Positions 28,278 through 37,625 of a stretch of DNA of 64,000 nucleotides are shown here, one piece after another. Every line of letters starts with the position of its first letter. Within the stretch, counting starts at the first letter, position 1. Both the position numbers and the translations under genes were made by a program. The stretch spans positions 1 through 64,000 of the forward strand of contig NZ_VIKW01000010.1 in NCBI RefSeq assembly GCF_009711975.1, written 5' to 3'. The notes under the pieces were generated by a model. The model was given only the letters and a program-made list of their open reading frames with translations. It was not told the origin of the DNA and did no database searches. This DNA is from Anabaena sp. UHCC 0204. Lineage in GTDB: Bacteria > Cyanobacteriota > Cyanobacteriia > Cyanobacteriales > Nostocaceae.

Positions 28278-29483
28278 ATGCCGAAAATTTTAGTTATTGA
28301 AGATGAAGAATCAGTGCGGGAGAATCTACTAGATTTACTAGAAGCTGAAAATTTTGAAACTGTTGTCGCTGCTAATGGCAAAATAGGTTTAAATATGGCT
28401 ATGTCGGAACAGCCAGATTTAATTTTATGTGATATGATGATGCCAGAATTGGATGGCTATGGTGTATTAACAGCTTTGCGTCAAGATCCTTTGACAGCAA
28501 CTGTTCCTTTTATTTTTTTGACCGCTAAATCAGCTAAATCTGATTTTCGTCAAGGGATGAATATGGGCGCTGATGATTATCTCACTAAGCCCTTTACTAG
28601 GAATGAATTATTAAGTGCTATTCTCAATAAATTAGAAAAATATGCAAATCTCAGGAAGCATTTATCAGCTATTGCTAATAAGTTAACACCGAGAATGCAG
28701 ATAGTTATAGAAAATTTACACCAAACAATTAAAGAAAAAAATTTTGCAGGTTTTGAAATTAACTATCAACCAATTGTTGATATTAATACTGGTAGAATTA
28801 CATCAGCAGAAAGTTTATTACGCTGGCAAAGTACAGAGTTAGGAAGAGTTTCACCACAAGAGTTTATTCCTTTAGCCGAGTCGAATGGGTTAATTATTGA
28901 TATTGGTAAATGGGTTCTAAATACAGTTTGCAAGCAAATGCGAATCTGGCAAGATGCAGGTATTTATGATTTAACCATAGCCGTGAATCTATCGGCAATT
29001 GAATTTAATCAACCAGAGTTGATTACTAAAATTATGTATTTGATATCTAGCAATAATATTCAACCAAATTGTCTAGAACTGGAATTAACAGAAACAATGA
29101 TTATGGAAGATGTTAATGGGGCAATTAAGGCTATGAATACATTGCGTTCTCTAGGAGTGAAAATCGCCATTGATGATTTTGGTGTTGGTAATAATTCCTT
29201 GATTTCTCTCAAGCAATTACCAATAGATACACTCAAGATTGACCGCGATTTTGTCCAAAATATTAATACGGATTACCGAAAATCTGCAATTACAAAAAAC
29301 TTAATTCGGTTGGGGCATGAACTTAATCTTAAAATTATTGCTGAAGGAGTAGAAACTGAAGAAGAATTAGCATTTTTACGAGAAAACAATTGTGATTCTA
29401 TTCAGGGCTTTATCTGTAGCCCAGCTTTACCTGCGCTAGAATTTTATAAGTTGTTAATTACGAATAAATCTTTATCTATTTAA
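28278..29483 (+). CDS. Response regulator with EAL domain (c-di-GMP phosphodiesterase)
   Basis: 401 residues. The receiver domain has phospho-acceptor Asp52 (LILCDMMMPELDGYG) and the TAK/KPF switch residues. The EAL domain runs from about 145 to 395. Catalytic elements are kept: the signature is ESL instead of EAL (SAESLLRW, Glu kept), NLSAIEF, ELELTET, IDDFGVG, TLKIDRDFV, IAEGVET and IQGF. It probably hydrolyses c-di-GMP to pGpG under control of the upstream kinase; partner assignment is by adjacency. A translation signal GAGGTG lies 7 bases before the ATG. Confidence 0.93.
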   Translation: MPKILVIEDEESVRENLLDLLEAENFETVVAANGKIGLNMAMSEQPDLILCDMMMPELDGYGVLTALRQDPLTATVPFIFLTAKSAKSDFRQGMNMGADDYLTKPFTRNELLSAILNKLEKYANLRKHLSAIANKLTPRMQIVIENLHQTIKEKNFAGFEINYQPIVDINTGRITSAESLLRWQSTELGRVSPQEFIPLAESNGLIIDIGKWVLNTVCKQMRIWQDAGIYDLTIAVNLSAIEFNQPELITKIMYLISSNNIQPNCLELELTETMIMEDVNGAIKAMNTLRSLGVKIAIDDFGVGNNSLISLKQLPIDTLKIDRDFVQNINTDYRKSAITKNLIRLGHELNLKIIAEGVETEEELAFLRENNCDSIQGFICSPALPALEFYKLLITNKSLSI

Positions 29484-29485
29484 GG

Positions 29486-29637
29486 AGTTAGTTGTCAGTT
29501 GTTAGTTGTCAGTTGTCAGTTGTTAGTTGTCAGTTGTCAGTAGAAAGAAAATCACCAATTCCCAATTCCCAATCACCAATCACCAATCACCAATCACCAA
29601 TCACCAATCACCAATTCCCAATTCCCAATCACCAATT
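29486..29637. repeat. Tandem repeats between REC-EAL and cupin genes
   Basis: 29486-29541 is made of GTTGTCAGTT/GTTAGTTGTC units (the reverse complement of the CAACTGACAA family). 29552-29637 is a heptamer array of CACCAAT and CCCAATT, the short tandemly repeated class known from Anabaena-type genomes. Confidence 0.9.
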
Positions 29638-29642
29638 ATAAA

Positions 29643-30011
29643 ATGGAAACTAAATCTAATTCGAGTATAAATTCATCCCATACAGGCGATCGCTATTGGG
29701 GCTATGTGGAAGTTATAGAAGAGGGCGCAAATTATCGTATCAGTCGGGTAGAAATTAAGCCTAGACACGGCATAAAATCACAAATCCATTATCATCGTCA
29801 TGAACATTGGGTAGTGGTTTCTGGCGTGGCTAAAGTGACTTGTGGTGATGAGGAAATATTACTCAATCACAATCAATCAACCTATGTACCAGCAGCAACA
29901 CTGCATAAAGTAGAAAACCCTGGTACGATTCCCTTAGTAATTCTAGAAATCCAAAATGGAGAATATTTAGGTGAAGATGATATAGAACGTCCAGCGGAGG
30001 TTAACGAGTAA
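29643..30011 (+). CDS. Stand-alone ManC-type cupin (mannose-6-phosphate isomerase type II domain)
   Basis: 122 residues corresponding to the C-terminal cupin of bifunctional ManC proteins: DRYWGYVEVIEEGANY, HYHRHEHWVVVSG, STYVPAATLHKVENPG and IQNGEYLGEDDIERP. Metal ligands are His-rich (HYHRHEH, and His in TLHKVEN). ManC cupins isomerise fructose-6-P and mannose-6-P. As a lone domain it may do this, or act as a small-molecule sensor next to the c-di-GMP genes (inference). 24 bp before the GGDEF gene. Confidence 0.85.
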   Translation: METKSNSSINSSHTGDRYWGYVEVIEEGANYRISRVEIKPRHGIKSQIHYHRHEHWVVVSGVAKVTCGDEEILLNHNQSTYVPAATLHKVENPGTIPLVILEIQNGEYLGEDDIERPAEVNE

Positions 30012-30035
30012 TTTTAAACAAGTTAAAATTTGCCA

Positions 30036-33000
30036 ATGAATAATGCTTCCTTCAACTGGTTTGCCAAAAAATTAGCAAAATTGCAACTAAGAACCTTCTT
30101 GATAGTGCCGTTTGTTTTGCAAACGATGGGGATAGTTACATTAGTAGGCTACTTGTCATACCGCAGCGGACAGGAATCTGTAGAGAAGCTGGCTGATCAG
30201 TTGATAACAGAAGTAGGCGATCGCATTGATCAACATTTAGATAGTTATTTAGGAAAAGCCCAGGAAATCAATCGTATAAATGTAGATGCTTTCGAGTCCG
30301 GAATCTTAGACTTGAATGATTTTAATAAACTAGGTAAATATTTTTATCATCAGGTGCGATCGCTCAATTTTACATACATCAATTTTGGTAGTCAAAAAGG
30401 AGAATTTATTGGTGCTGGTTATGGCATAGATAATAAACTAGGAATTGCTGAAATTCCCATATCTGACATCAGCAAAATCCGCTCCTACTCAGTAGATGAT
30501 CAGGGTAATCGGCTAAAGTTAGAATATGAGGTTAAAAACCCACAAACTAATAATACTGCTTGGTATTTAGATGCCGTCAAAGCTGGTAAACCGATCTGGA
30601 GTTCCATTTACACTTGGGGAGATTTACCGAACCACATCAGTATTTCCGCCAGTACACCTGTCTATGACAAGCAGAAAAATTTGTTAGGTGTATTCGGTAT
30701 TGATTTAGAACTCTCGCAAATTAGTCAATTTCTGAAAACACTGGATCAGAGAAGATCAAATCACATCTTTATTATTGAACAATCAGGGCTAATTGTTGCT
30801 AGTTGTGAGGATGAATCCCCTACTCCCATCATCAATGGTAAAGCAACAAGACTCACAGCCTTAAATAGCAGTGAACCGATGATCCGCGATGTGACGCAGG
30901 ATTTAATACAGCGGTTTGGCAGTTTGCAAGCTATTTCTCAGCCACAAAGTTTCCGCCCTGCTTTAGAACAAAAACCCTTTGTCAGAGTCACACCCTACCG
31001 CGACGATTACGGCTTAAATTGGCTCGTAGTGACCGTAATTCCCGAAACGGAATTTATGGCAGAAATTCATCGGAATGCCCATAGAACCATTTTAATTTGT
31101 GGTTTGGCGTTGATAATTGCTATTGGCACAGGTAGCTTCACTGCATACTGGATAGCTCAACCGATTTTAAGGCTAATTCAAGCTAGTCAAGCAATGGCCA
31201 AAGGAGATTGGCAAGAGTCTTTATCTGAGGATATAGTGGCCGTAGAAATAGCCGAATTGAAGGTTTTAGCAACGTCTTTTAACCAAATGTCGGCTCAAGT
31301 GAAAAAAGCCTTTCAGGAATCCGAAACAAAATTTTCAACCATTTTTCACACAACTCCTAGCCCCGTTTGGATTGCTACCTTAGCAGAAGGAAGATGTTTA
31401 AATATAAATGAAAGTTTTTGCCAGTTTTGGGGAGATACTCCAGAAAATATCATCGGCAAAACCTGCATTGAATTAGGATTGTGGTTAAATTTAGAAGATT
31501 TGCACCACTTCAGACAAACCCTAATTAATCAAAGAAAATTTCTGAATTTTCAAGTAAATATTTGCACCTACTCTCAACAAATTAAAACTGTTCTCATCTC
31601 TGCTCAGGTAGAATGGTTGGATGGGCAAGATTGTATTATTGGTGTGATTAGGGATATTACTGATCTCCATAATGAGCTTAGGTTACGCCAACAAGCCGAA
31701 CAAACTTTATTAGAAAGTGAACACCGATTTAGAAGTTTATTTGAAAATTCCCCCGTTGCTTATCAGTCTCTCGATGAACAGGGATGTTTTATTGATGTCA
31801 ACTCGCAATTGTGTGACTTATTGGGATACACCCAAACAGAATTAATTGGTCGAAGTTTTGGGGAATTTTGGTCACAGAAGACACAATCTTATTTTCCCGA
31901 AGCATTTGGATATCTCAAGTGTAATAGATATGCAAATGCAGAATTGTACCTAACCAAAAAGGATGGTAGTGAAATATTTGTTCTCCTGGAAGGTCGCGTT
32001 CAGCAGGATGTAGATGGTAAATTTGTGAGAACACATTGCGTTATCTACAATATCACCGAACGCAAGTACATGGAGGAGGCATTACAGTATAACCAGAATT
32101 TATTAGAAACATTAGCATCTAATATTCCGGGAACAATGTATACCCTTGTCCAGCATTCTGATCAATCTTTGACTTTTGAATATGTCAGTGTGGGTTGCCG
32201 ATATCTTTTAGAATTAGAACCAGAACAAATTTTAGAAAACGCTAATCTTTGTTGTGAACAAATTCATCCTGATGATCTAGTTGGATATAATCTTGCTGCT
32301 GCCATTAGTGCCAAAAATCTCCAGCCATTGTTTTACGAGTGGCGAATAATTACACCTTCTGGCAAACTGAAATGGGTGCAAGCAAACTCTCGTCCAGAAC
32401 TGCGAGAGAATGGTGATATTATTTGGCATGGTGTTTTGCTCAATATCACTAAGCGGAAACAGGCAGAAGCCGCGCTGAAAGAGAGTCAGCATTTCATTGA
32501 ACAAATTACGGAACTAACACCAAACTTACTTTATATTTACGATCATATTGAACAGCAAAATGTTTATATGAATCGCTCTGTGGGGGAAATATTGGGTTAT
32601 TCTGCGGCACAAATTCAGGAAATGGGAGCTAATTTGTTTCCTATAATTTGTCATCCTGATGATTTGAATCTGGTCTATAATTCCATACAACAGCTTTATC
32701 GTTTGCAAGATGGTGAGTTCGTGGATACAGAGTATCGAGTCAGAAATGCTCAAGGACAATGGCGTTGGCTTTATAGTCGAGATATGGTGTTTTCTAGAAC
32801 TGGGGATGGTAGGGTAAGGCAAAATTTAGGAACATCCCAAGATATTACTGATCGTAAACAAACAGAGTTAGAACTCAGAAAAAGTCGAGATTTTAAAGAA
32901 GCTATTTATAATGAATCTACCGATGGAATTTTTCTGGTTGATGTTCCAGATCCATTTATTCTTGATTGCAATAATCGCGCTGTGGAAATGTTTGAAGTTG

Positions 33001-34199
33001 CCAGTAAAGAAGATTTAATTGGCACTAAGGGGCAGACTTGGCAAAAACAGCAATTTACTGATGAGGAATTGGTAATGATTGCTGAAGATGTAGCTAAGTT
33101 GGGTTTTTGGAGTCGAGAAATAGAATATATTACTAAAAAAGGTCGGAATTTCTGGGGCAATCTGGCAGTAAAACGCATTAATATCGCGGGTAAAGTTATT
33201 GATTTGGTGCGAGTTACAGATATCAGCAACCGTAAGAAAATAGAATTAGCGTTGCTGAAAAGTGAGAAGCGGTTAAAAGAGATTTCTGCATCTTCTCCAG
33301 GCGTAATTTATATTACAGTTAGAAGATTAGACGGCTCTTGGTATTACGAATATATGAGTCGTGCATTTGAAGATATTCATGAAATTTCTGTGGAACAAAT
33401 ACTAGAAAATCCTCATCTTTGCTTTGAGCAGTTCCATCCTGATGATTTGGCTGGTTATGGAGAAGCGGTGACTTATAGTATGAAAACTATGTCTCCTTTT
33501 AATTATGAGTGGCGCATTATTACCCCTTCAGGAAAAATTAAGTGGATAAAAGCTAGTTCTAGACCAGAACTGCGGGAAAATGGAGAGATTGCATATTATG
33601 GTATTGTGTTAGATGTGAGCGAACGCAAAGTAGCTGAATTAGCTTTAGAGGCAGCGGAATATAACCTCAGATTAGCAAATCAAGAATTGGAAAAACAGGT
33701 ACATACTGATGGTTTAACGCAAATAGCCAATCGCCGCTGTTTTGATAGTCGGTTAGAGCAAGAATGGCAACGACTCTACCGAGAACAGCAACCTCTATCT
33801 TTACTTTTATTTGATGTTGATTATTTTAAACTTTATAACGATACCTATGGTCATCAAATGGGGGATGAATGCTTGATTAAAATCGCTGAATCCGCACAGC
33901 AGGTGATGTACCGAGCCACAGATTTGGTAGCTCGTTATGGGGGGGAAGAATTTGTGGTGATTTTACCTAATACTGATGTTGAAAGTGCGATCGCTGTTGC
34001 TGAACGAATTCACGCTGCAATTCAAGATTTAGCAATTCCTCACCGAGCTTCTGAAGCACGGGATACAGTGACTATTAGTTTGGGCATGACTAGTATAATA
34101 CCTACTTCTGAATCATCACCAGCTACTCTAATTGAACAAGCAGATCAAGCTCTCTACCGCGCTAAACAGCAAGGACGCAATCAATCTGTTATTTTCTGA
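30036..34199 (+). CDS. Membrane Cache-HAMP-multi-PAS diguanylate cyclase
   Basis: 1,387 residues. Membrane helix 1 near 22-45, an extracytoplasmic double-Cache-like region (about 50-330), helix 2 near 350-372, HAMP (about 373-425), six PAS domains (about 435-1210) and a C-terminal GGDEF domain. The active site is GGEEF (near 1300), preceded by RATD five residues earlier, the RxxD inhibitory site. It should be an active c-di-GMP synthase with product feedback. PAS3 and PAS6 are close copies (both with HPDDL..GY and YEWRIITPSGKxKW). ATG 30036 is preferred to the TTG two codons earlier. The GGCGCAG hairpin follows the stop. Confidence 0.92.
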   Translation: MNNASFNWFAKKLAKLQLRTFLIVPFVLQTMGIVTLVGYLSYRSGQESVEKLADQLITEVGDRIDQHLDSYLGKAQEINRINVDAFESGILDLNDFNKLGKYFYHQVRSLNFTYINFGSQKGEFIGAGYGIDNKLGIAEIPISDISKIRSYSVDDQGNRLKLEYEVKNPQTNNTAWYLDAVKAGKPIWSSIYTWGDLPNHISISASTPVYDKQKNLLGVFGIDLELSQISQFLKTLDQRRSNHIFIIEQSGLIVASCEDESPTPIINGKATRLTALNSSEPMIRDVTQDLIQRFGSLQAISQPQSFRPALEQKPFVRVTPYRDDYGLNWLVVTVIPETEFMAEIHRNAHRTILICGLALIIAIGTGSFTAYWIAQPILRLIQASQAMAKGDWQESLSEDIVAVEIAELKVLATSFNQMSAQVKKAFQESETKFSTIFHTTPSPVWIATLAEGRCLNINESFCQFWGDTPENIIGKTCIELGLWLNLEDLHHFRQTLINQRKFLNFQVNICTYSQQIKTVLISAQVEWLDGQDCIIGVIRDITDLHNELRLRQQAEQTLLESEHRFRSLFENSPVAYQSLDEQGCFIDVNSQLCDLLGYTQTELIGRSFGEFWSQKTQSYFPEAFGYLKCNRYANAELYLTKKDGSEIFVLLEGRVQQDVDGKFVRTHCVIYNITERKYMEEALQYNQNLLETLASNIPGTMYTLVQHSDQSLTFEYVSVGCRYLLELEPEQILENANLCCEQIHPDDLVGYNLAAAISAKNLQPLFYEWRIITPSGKLKWVQANSRPELRENGDIIWHGVLLNITKRKQAEAALKESQHFIEQITELTPNLLYIYDHIEQQNVYMNRSVGEILGYSAAQIQEMGANLFPIICHPDDLNLVYNSIQQLYRLQDGEFVDTEYRVRNAQGQWRWLYSRDMVFSRTGDGRVRQNLGTSQDITDRKQTELELRKSRDFKEAIYNESTDGIFLVDVPDPFILDCNNRAVEMFEVASKEDLIGTKGQTWQKQQFTDEELVMIAEDVAKLGFWSREIEYITKKGRNFWGNLAVKRINIAGKVIDLVRVTDISNRKKIELALLKSEKRLKEISASSPGVIYITVRRLDGSWYYEYMSRAFEDIHEISVEQILENPHLCFEQFHPDDLAGYGEAVTYSMKTMSPFNYEWRIITPSGKIKWIKASSRPELRENGEIAYYGIVLDVSERKVAELALEAAEYNLRLANQELEKQVHTDGLTQIANRRCFDSRLEQEWQRLYREQQPLSLLLFDVDYFKLYNDTYGHQMGDECLIKIAESAQQVMYRATDLVARYGGEEFVVILPNTDVESAIAVAERIHAAIQDLAIPHRASEARDTVTISLGMTSIIPTSESSPATLIEQADQALYRAKQQGRNQSVIF

Positions 34200-34210
34200 G
34201 TCTCCTGACT

Positions 34211-34229
34211 GGGCGCAGGCCCTGCGCCC
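34211..34229. terminator. GGGCGCAG hairpin after the GGDEF gene
   Basis: GGGCGCAG-GCC-CTGCGCCC, a perfect 8-bp stem, 12 bp after the stop and between converging genes. Same dispersed repeat as at 12114-12132, including the flanking CCTACCTCCT. Confidence 0.6.
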
Positions 34230-34249
34230 CTACCTCCTGACTCCTTTTT

Positions 34250-35044
34250 CTAAAACCATCCGTCTTGTTCGAGGGTTTCGATTAATTGCAAACCGCGAGG
34301 ATCGCCTACTCCCAGAAGTGCGGCTTTAGTATCGGCTCTGACTCCTAAATCTTTATCTTCGGCAAAGGCTTGTATTAATGCGTCAATAGCTGTGGCATAG
34401 ATGACGTTAGACGGGAGTTCTTTACAAAGCTGGCCGATTGTCCAAGCGGAGTTACTTCGCACGGCAGCGATGGGATCTTGCACTAGGGCTTCGATGAGGG
34501 CAGGAATCGCGCCAACGATGGCTTCATAACCTACTTCTGTCATCTGTGCTAGGGCGCTGGCTGCCCAAAGACGGACGGCGGAAATATCGGTTCTGAGGGC
34601 ATCTGTGAGGGGTGCTAAGGAACGGCGATCGCGGCAATTTCCTAAAGCCCAAACGACTCCTTTGCGAACATAACCATTCCAATCGCGGTTAAGTTGAATA
34701 ATTAATGGTTCTACAGCTTCTTTTGAGGGGTTGCGTCCAATTCCATAGGCGGCACTGACTCGCACTAGGGGACAGTTATCTGTTAATAGATGAATTAGAT
34801 GGGGTGTTGCTCGTTCATCTTGAAGATCACAAAAAGCACGCGCTGCTAACATCCGCTGCTGGGGCTGAGGATTTTCTAAAAGTACCAGCATTAAATCTGG
34901 ATCAGGTTTTTCCACTGCTGACTCGTCAGTCAGTGGTTCTATGTGATCTAGAGGGCTTTCTAGCTCCCCTTCGGCATCGAGTAGGCTTAATTCGTATTCG
35001 TCGTACATCATGATTTCACTGTAATCCCTGGTAGGGATCAACAT
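34250..35044 (-). CDS. HEAT-repeat (PBS lyase-like) protein
   Basis: An alpha-solenoid of about six HEAT units: LLENPQPQQRMLAARAFCDL, LLTDNCPLVRVSAAYGIG, WNGYVRKGVVWALGN, ISAVRLWAASALAQM, IAAVRSNSAWTIGQL and LGVRADTKAALLGVG. It resembles phycobilisome lyase CpcE/NblB-type repeats but lacks anything specific for lyase activity. No phycobilisome genes are nearby. It probably serves as a scaffold. I place the start at ATG 35044 (MLIPTRDYSEIMMYDEYE), because the 12 codons of the longer frame are encoded by TTGTCAATTG repeat DNA. Confidence 0.8.
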   Translation of the reverse strand: MLIPTRDYSEIMMYDEYELSLLDAEGELESPLDHIEPLTDESAVEKPDPDLMLVLLENPQPQQRMLAARAFCDLQDERATPHLIHLLTDNCPLVRVSAAYGIGRNPSKEAVEPLIIQLNRDWNGYVRKGVVWALGNCRDRRSLAPLTDALRTDISAVRLWAASALAQMTEVGYEAIVGAIPALIEALVQDPIAAVRSNSAWTIGQLCKELPSNVIYATAIDALIQAFAEDKDLGVRADTKAALLGVGDPRGLQLIETLEQDGWF

Positions 35045-35059
35045 ATCAACCCCTGTCAA

Positions 35060-35097
35060 CTGATAATTGTCAATTTTCAATTGTCAATTGTCAATTG
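35060..35097. repeat. TTGTCAATTG-type repeat
   Basis: Several copies of AATTGTC/TTGTCAATTG lie between the acetyltransferase and HEAT genes. A matching array (CAATTGA units) is at about 35837-35865. Confidence 0.75.
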
Positions 35098-35098
35098 T

Positions 35099-35587
35099 CT
35101 AGAGTGATTTTACCATCCAGAGGGATTGTTCTTGATAACCGAGTTGATGATAAAGATTTAATGCGGGTGTGTTGGATAGAAATACTTGGAGGCCGATTTG
35201 GCGATTGCCTTTTTGTTTAGCCCAATTTTCTATATAATCCATCAATGCTTTACCAATGCCTCTCCGGCGATGTTCTGGGATCACGTAAAGAAGAAAAATA
35301 TGCGGATGGCGATCGCCTCTAACCTGATCTATGGCATTTCCCACCCAAAGACAAGCTACGGGGGAAAATGTCTCTCCTTTGCTCCCTACACCCTGCTCCT
35401 TTGCTTCTTCATCTACCCACCATAAGGGAGTATCACGAGAAAAGTATTGTTCTACGGTATGAGCAAGGTGGGAAAAATCTTGCTCAGGAAATTGTTCTTG
35501 GTAAGTCCGCTGCATGAACTTTACCAAGAGGGCTTTATTAACAGTAGAACCTTTGCGGATTGTATAGCCGGGGATTAATACATTCAA
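35099..35587 (-). CDS. GNAT-family N-acetyltransferase
   Basis: 162 residues. The acetyl-CoA loop is visible as LYVIPEHRRRGIGKALMDYIENWAKQKG, followed by the late GNAT signature TPALNLYHQLGYQEQ. It resembles RimI-like enzymes; the substrate is unknown. It begins 4 bp after the stop of a small membrane-protein gene on the same strand. Confidence 0.85.
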   Translation of the reverse strand: MNVLIPGYTIRKGSTVNKALLVKFMQRTYQEQFPEQDFSHLAHTVEQYFSRDTPLWWVDEEAKEQGVGSKGETFSPVACLWVGNAIDQVRGDRHPHIFLLYVIPEHRRRGIGKALMDYIENWAKQKGNRQIGLQVFLSNTPALNLYHQLGYQEQSLWMVKSL

Positions 35588-35591
35588 AATT

Positions 35592-35762
35592 TCAGATTGG
35601 GGAAATAAAATTACTGTTTACCCAATTACTAATTATCATCCCAATAGGTGCAGGTGCAGCCATATCGGCAGGTAGAAAAATCCGGGCGCTGACAGCAACT
35701 AAGGCAAAGGCAAATATGAGAATTGCGATAAAAGGGGCAATATATTGACGAAGAATAGCCAT
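35592..35762 (-). CDS. Small single-pass membrane protein (56 residues)
   Basis: Starts MAILRQYIAPFIAILIFAFA and has one strong hydrophobic helix (about 8-30), then RIFLPADMAAPAPIG and a short polar tail. The N-terminal part looks like a conserved cyanobacterial thylakoid or plasma membrane microprotein, but I cannot name it. TGA at 35592-35594 lies 4 bp before the acetyltransferase start, indicating an operon. Confidence 0.6.
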   Translation of the reverse strand: MAILRQYIAPFIAILIFAFALVAVSARIFLPADMAAPAPIGMIISNWVNSNFISPI

Positions 35763-35886
35763 GTTGTTGATTGTAAATAAATAGCAACAGTATTGATTCT
35801 AGCGAACTACGGAAAATAGGATAGGGACGGTTAAATAATTGACAATTGACAATTGACAATTGACAACGAACAACTGACCAATTTTT

Positions 35887-36291
35887 CTATGATTGTTGAT
35901 CTCGATCTAGTTCATCTAAAACTCTTTCACAGTACCAATTTTCTGGCATTCCTGGATAGTTTTGCTTGGCTTGTTCAATTAATCTTTCCGCCGCTGCTAC
36001 GTCTCCAGATAATCTAGCAATTAGGCGATTTTTGAGGTAATTGCCAGTTACTTCTTCGTCTACTTGGGTGGGTATGCTGGGATTAACTGTTTGTAGGGGT
36101 TCTCGTCGCAGTTGCCAAAATAAGACGTAATAGAGTGTGCCGAAAATTAGTACCAGGCTGATTGTTCCTAGAAGGGTAAGGAAGTTAAAAGCCAGGTTTT
36201 GCAGAACTAATTGTGAAAGGACATAGCCTAGTAAAAGACCTGTAACTATCAGAACAAATGTACCGACAAGAATAACTACTTGGGTTCCCAT
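35887..36291 (-). CDS. Cyanobacterial two-helix membrane protein, unknown function
   Basis: 134 residues. Two membrane helices (about 5-27 and 36-58) precede a soluble C-terminal part (about 65-134: NYLKNRLIARLSGDVAAAERLIEQAKQNYPGMPENWYCERVLDEL) that looks like a half TPR. Its ATG overlaps the 3' end of the AmpG-like gene by 16 bp, so the two are translationally linked. Confidence 0.7.
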   Translation of the reverse strand: MGTQVVILVGTFVLIVTGLLLGYVLSQLVLQNLAFNFLTLLGTISLVLIFGTLYYVLFWQLRREPLQTVNPSIPTQVDEEVTGNYLKNRLIARLSGDVAAAERLIEQAKQNYPGMPENWYCERVLDELDRDQQS

Positions 36292-37565
36292 ATATCTTCT
36301 TCTTCTTCAAGTCCTGGTCTAGTTACTGCCATTGGTTTAGAATTCCAAGGGGCAAACAATGGTAACAGGAGAAGTCCCGGTACAGCAGCAAAAATACTAA
36401 TTATGAAAAATAATGGCCAACCTGTACTTTTTGCTAAAGAACCTGCTGGCGCAACTAGAATATCACGACTTACGGCCATAAAACTAGAAAGTAAAGCATA
36501 CTGAGTTGCGGAATAACGCTGATTACACATATTCATCAAGAAGGCCACAAAGGCTGCTGTCCCTAAACCAGCACAAAAGTTTTCTATGTTGATTGTCAGT
36601 ACAAGAACCTGATAATTTTTACCAACTTGGGCAAGGATGAGATAGGCTAGGTTGCTGATTGCTTGTAAACCACCAAATACCCAAAGTGAGCGATTCAGTC
36701 CAATTTTACTCAAAAATGCGCCACCTGCCAATGTCCCCACTATTGTGGCTATTAATCCCATTCCGCCTTGTATTGCCCCAATGTCGGTTTGTGTGAAGCC
36801 GGTTTGTAGTAAAAACGGCGTGGACATATTATTGACAAAGGAATCACCGAGTTTATAGAGAACAATAAATAACAGAGTGAGTATGGCTTGAACTACTCCT
36901 TGACGTTGGAAAAATTCTCCAAAGGGCAGGATGACAGCGGCGGTTAAGGATGCTGGTGGATTGATTTCTTTTGGTTCTGGTGCAAATAGGGTGGCAATAA
37001 TCCCTAATGCCATACCGACTGACATTAGTAAATATACTGATGACCAAGCTATTCTATCGGCGAGAATCAGGGCTAATGAGCCTGTGAGGAGAAGGGCGAT
37101 GCGATAGCCAAGGACGAATACTGCTGCACCTGCACCCATTTCTAGGGGTTCGAGAACGTCGGTACGGTAAGCATCAGCAGCGATGTCTTGGGTGGCGCTG
37201 AGGAAGGCAATAACTACGGCGTTGATGGCTAGGAATTGCAGGGCTTGTTTGGGTTGCTGTAAGGCCATGCAGGCGATCGCTATTAGTAACCCAATTTGGA
37301 TGGTAATTAACCAACCCCTTCTTCTGCCTAAAAATGGCAATGTAAACCAGTCTAACAGCGGCGACCACAGAAATTTTAAGGAATATGGGACACCTACCAG
37401 GCTAAATAAGCCGATGGCGGTTAAATCTACTTTTTCAACGGTCATCCAAGCTTGTAAGGTCTTGCTGGTCAAAAATAGGGGCAACCCGGATGAAAATCCG
37501 AGTAGGATCAAGGCTGCCATTTTCTGACTACCGAAAACTCGCAGTAGGGATTTGACTGGATTCAT
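36276..37565 (-). CDS. ampG: AmpG-family muropeptide MFS transporter
   Basis: 429 residues with about 12 membrane helices. AmpG-type features are LGFSSGLPLFLTSKTLQAWM, KFLWSPLLDWF and the conserved ATQDIAADAYRTDVL. AmpG permeases import anhydro-muropeptides for cell-wall recycling. The acidic C-terminal tail (EEEEDIW) is unusual but outside the transport core. It overlaps the following small membrane-protein gene. Confidence 0.88.
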   Translation of the reverse strand: MNPVKSLLRVFGSQKMAALILLGFSSGLPLFLTSKTLQAWMTVEKVDLTAIGLFSLVGVPYSLKFLWSPLLDWFTLPFLGRRRGWLITIQIGLLIAIACMALQQPKQALQFLAINAVVIAFLSATQDIAADAYRTDVLEPLEMGAGAAVFVLGYRIALLLTGSLALILADRIAWSSVYLLMSVGMALGIIATLFAPEPKEINPPASLTAAVILPFGEFFQRQGVVQAILTLLFIVLYKLGDSFVNNMSTPFLLQTGFTQTDIGAIQGGMGLIATIVGTLAGGAFLSKIGLNRSLWVFGGLQAISNLAYLILAQVGKNYQVLVLTINIENFCAGLGTAAFVAFLMNMCNQRYSATQYALLSSFMAVSRDILVAPAGSLAKSTGWPLFFIISIFAAVPGLLLLPLFAPWNSKPMAVTRPGLEEEEDIWEPK

Positions 37566-37625
37566 TTTTTATAGTCATTAAGGATATTTGCAGTCATCTG
37601 GCTATACTGGCTAGACATTGCAAAA

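Noticed and set aside
29552-29637. Heptamer array considered as an origin-like iteron cluster
   Set aside because: The CACCAAT/CCCAATT units match the widespread short tandem repeats of this group, and there is no replication gene nearby.
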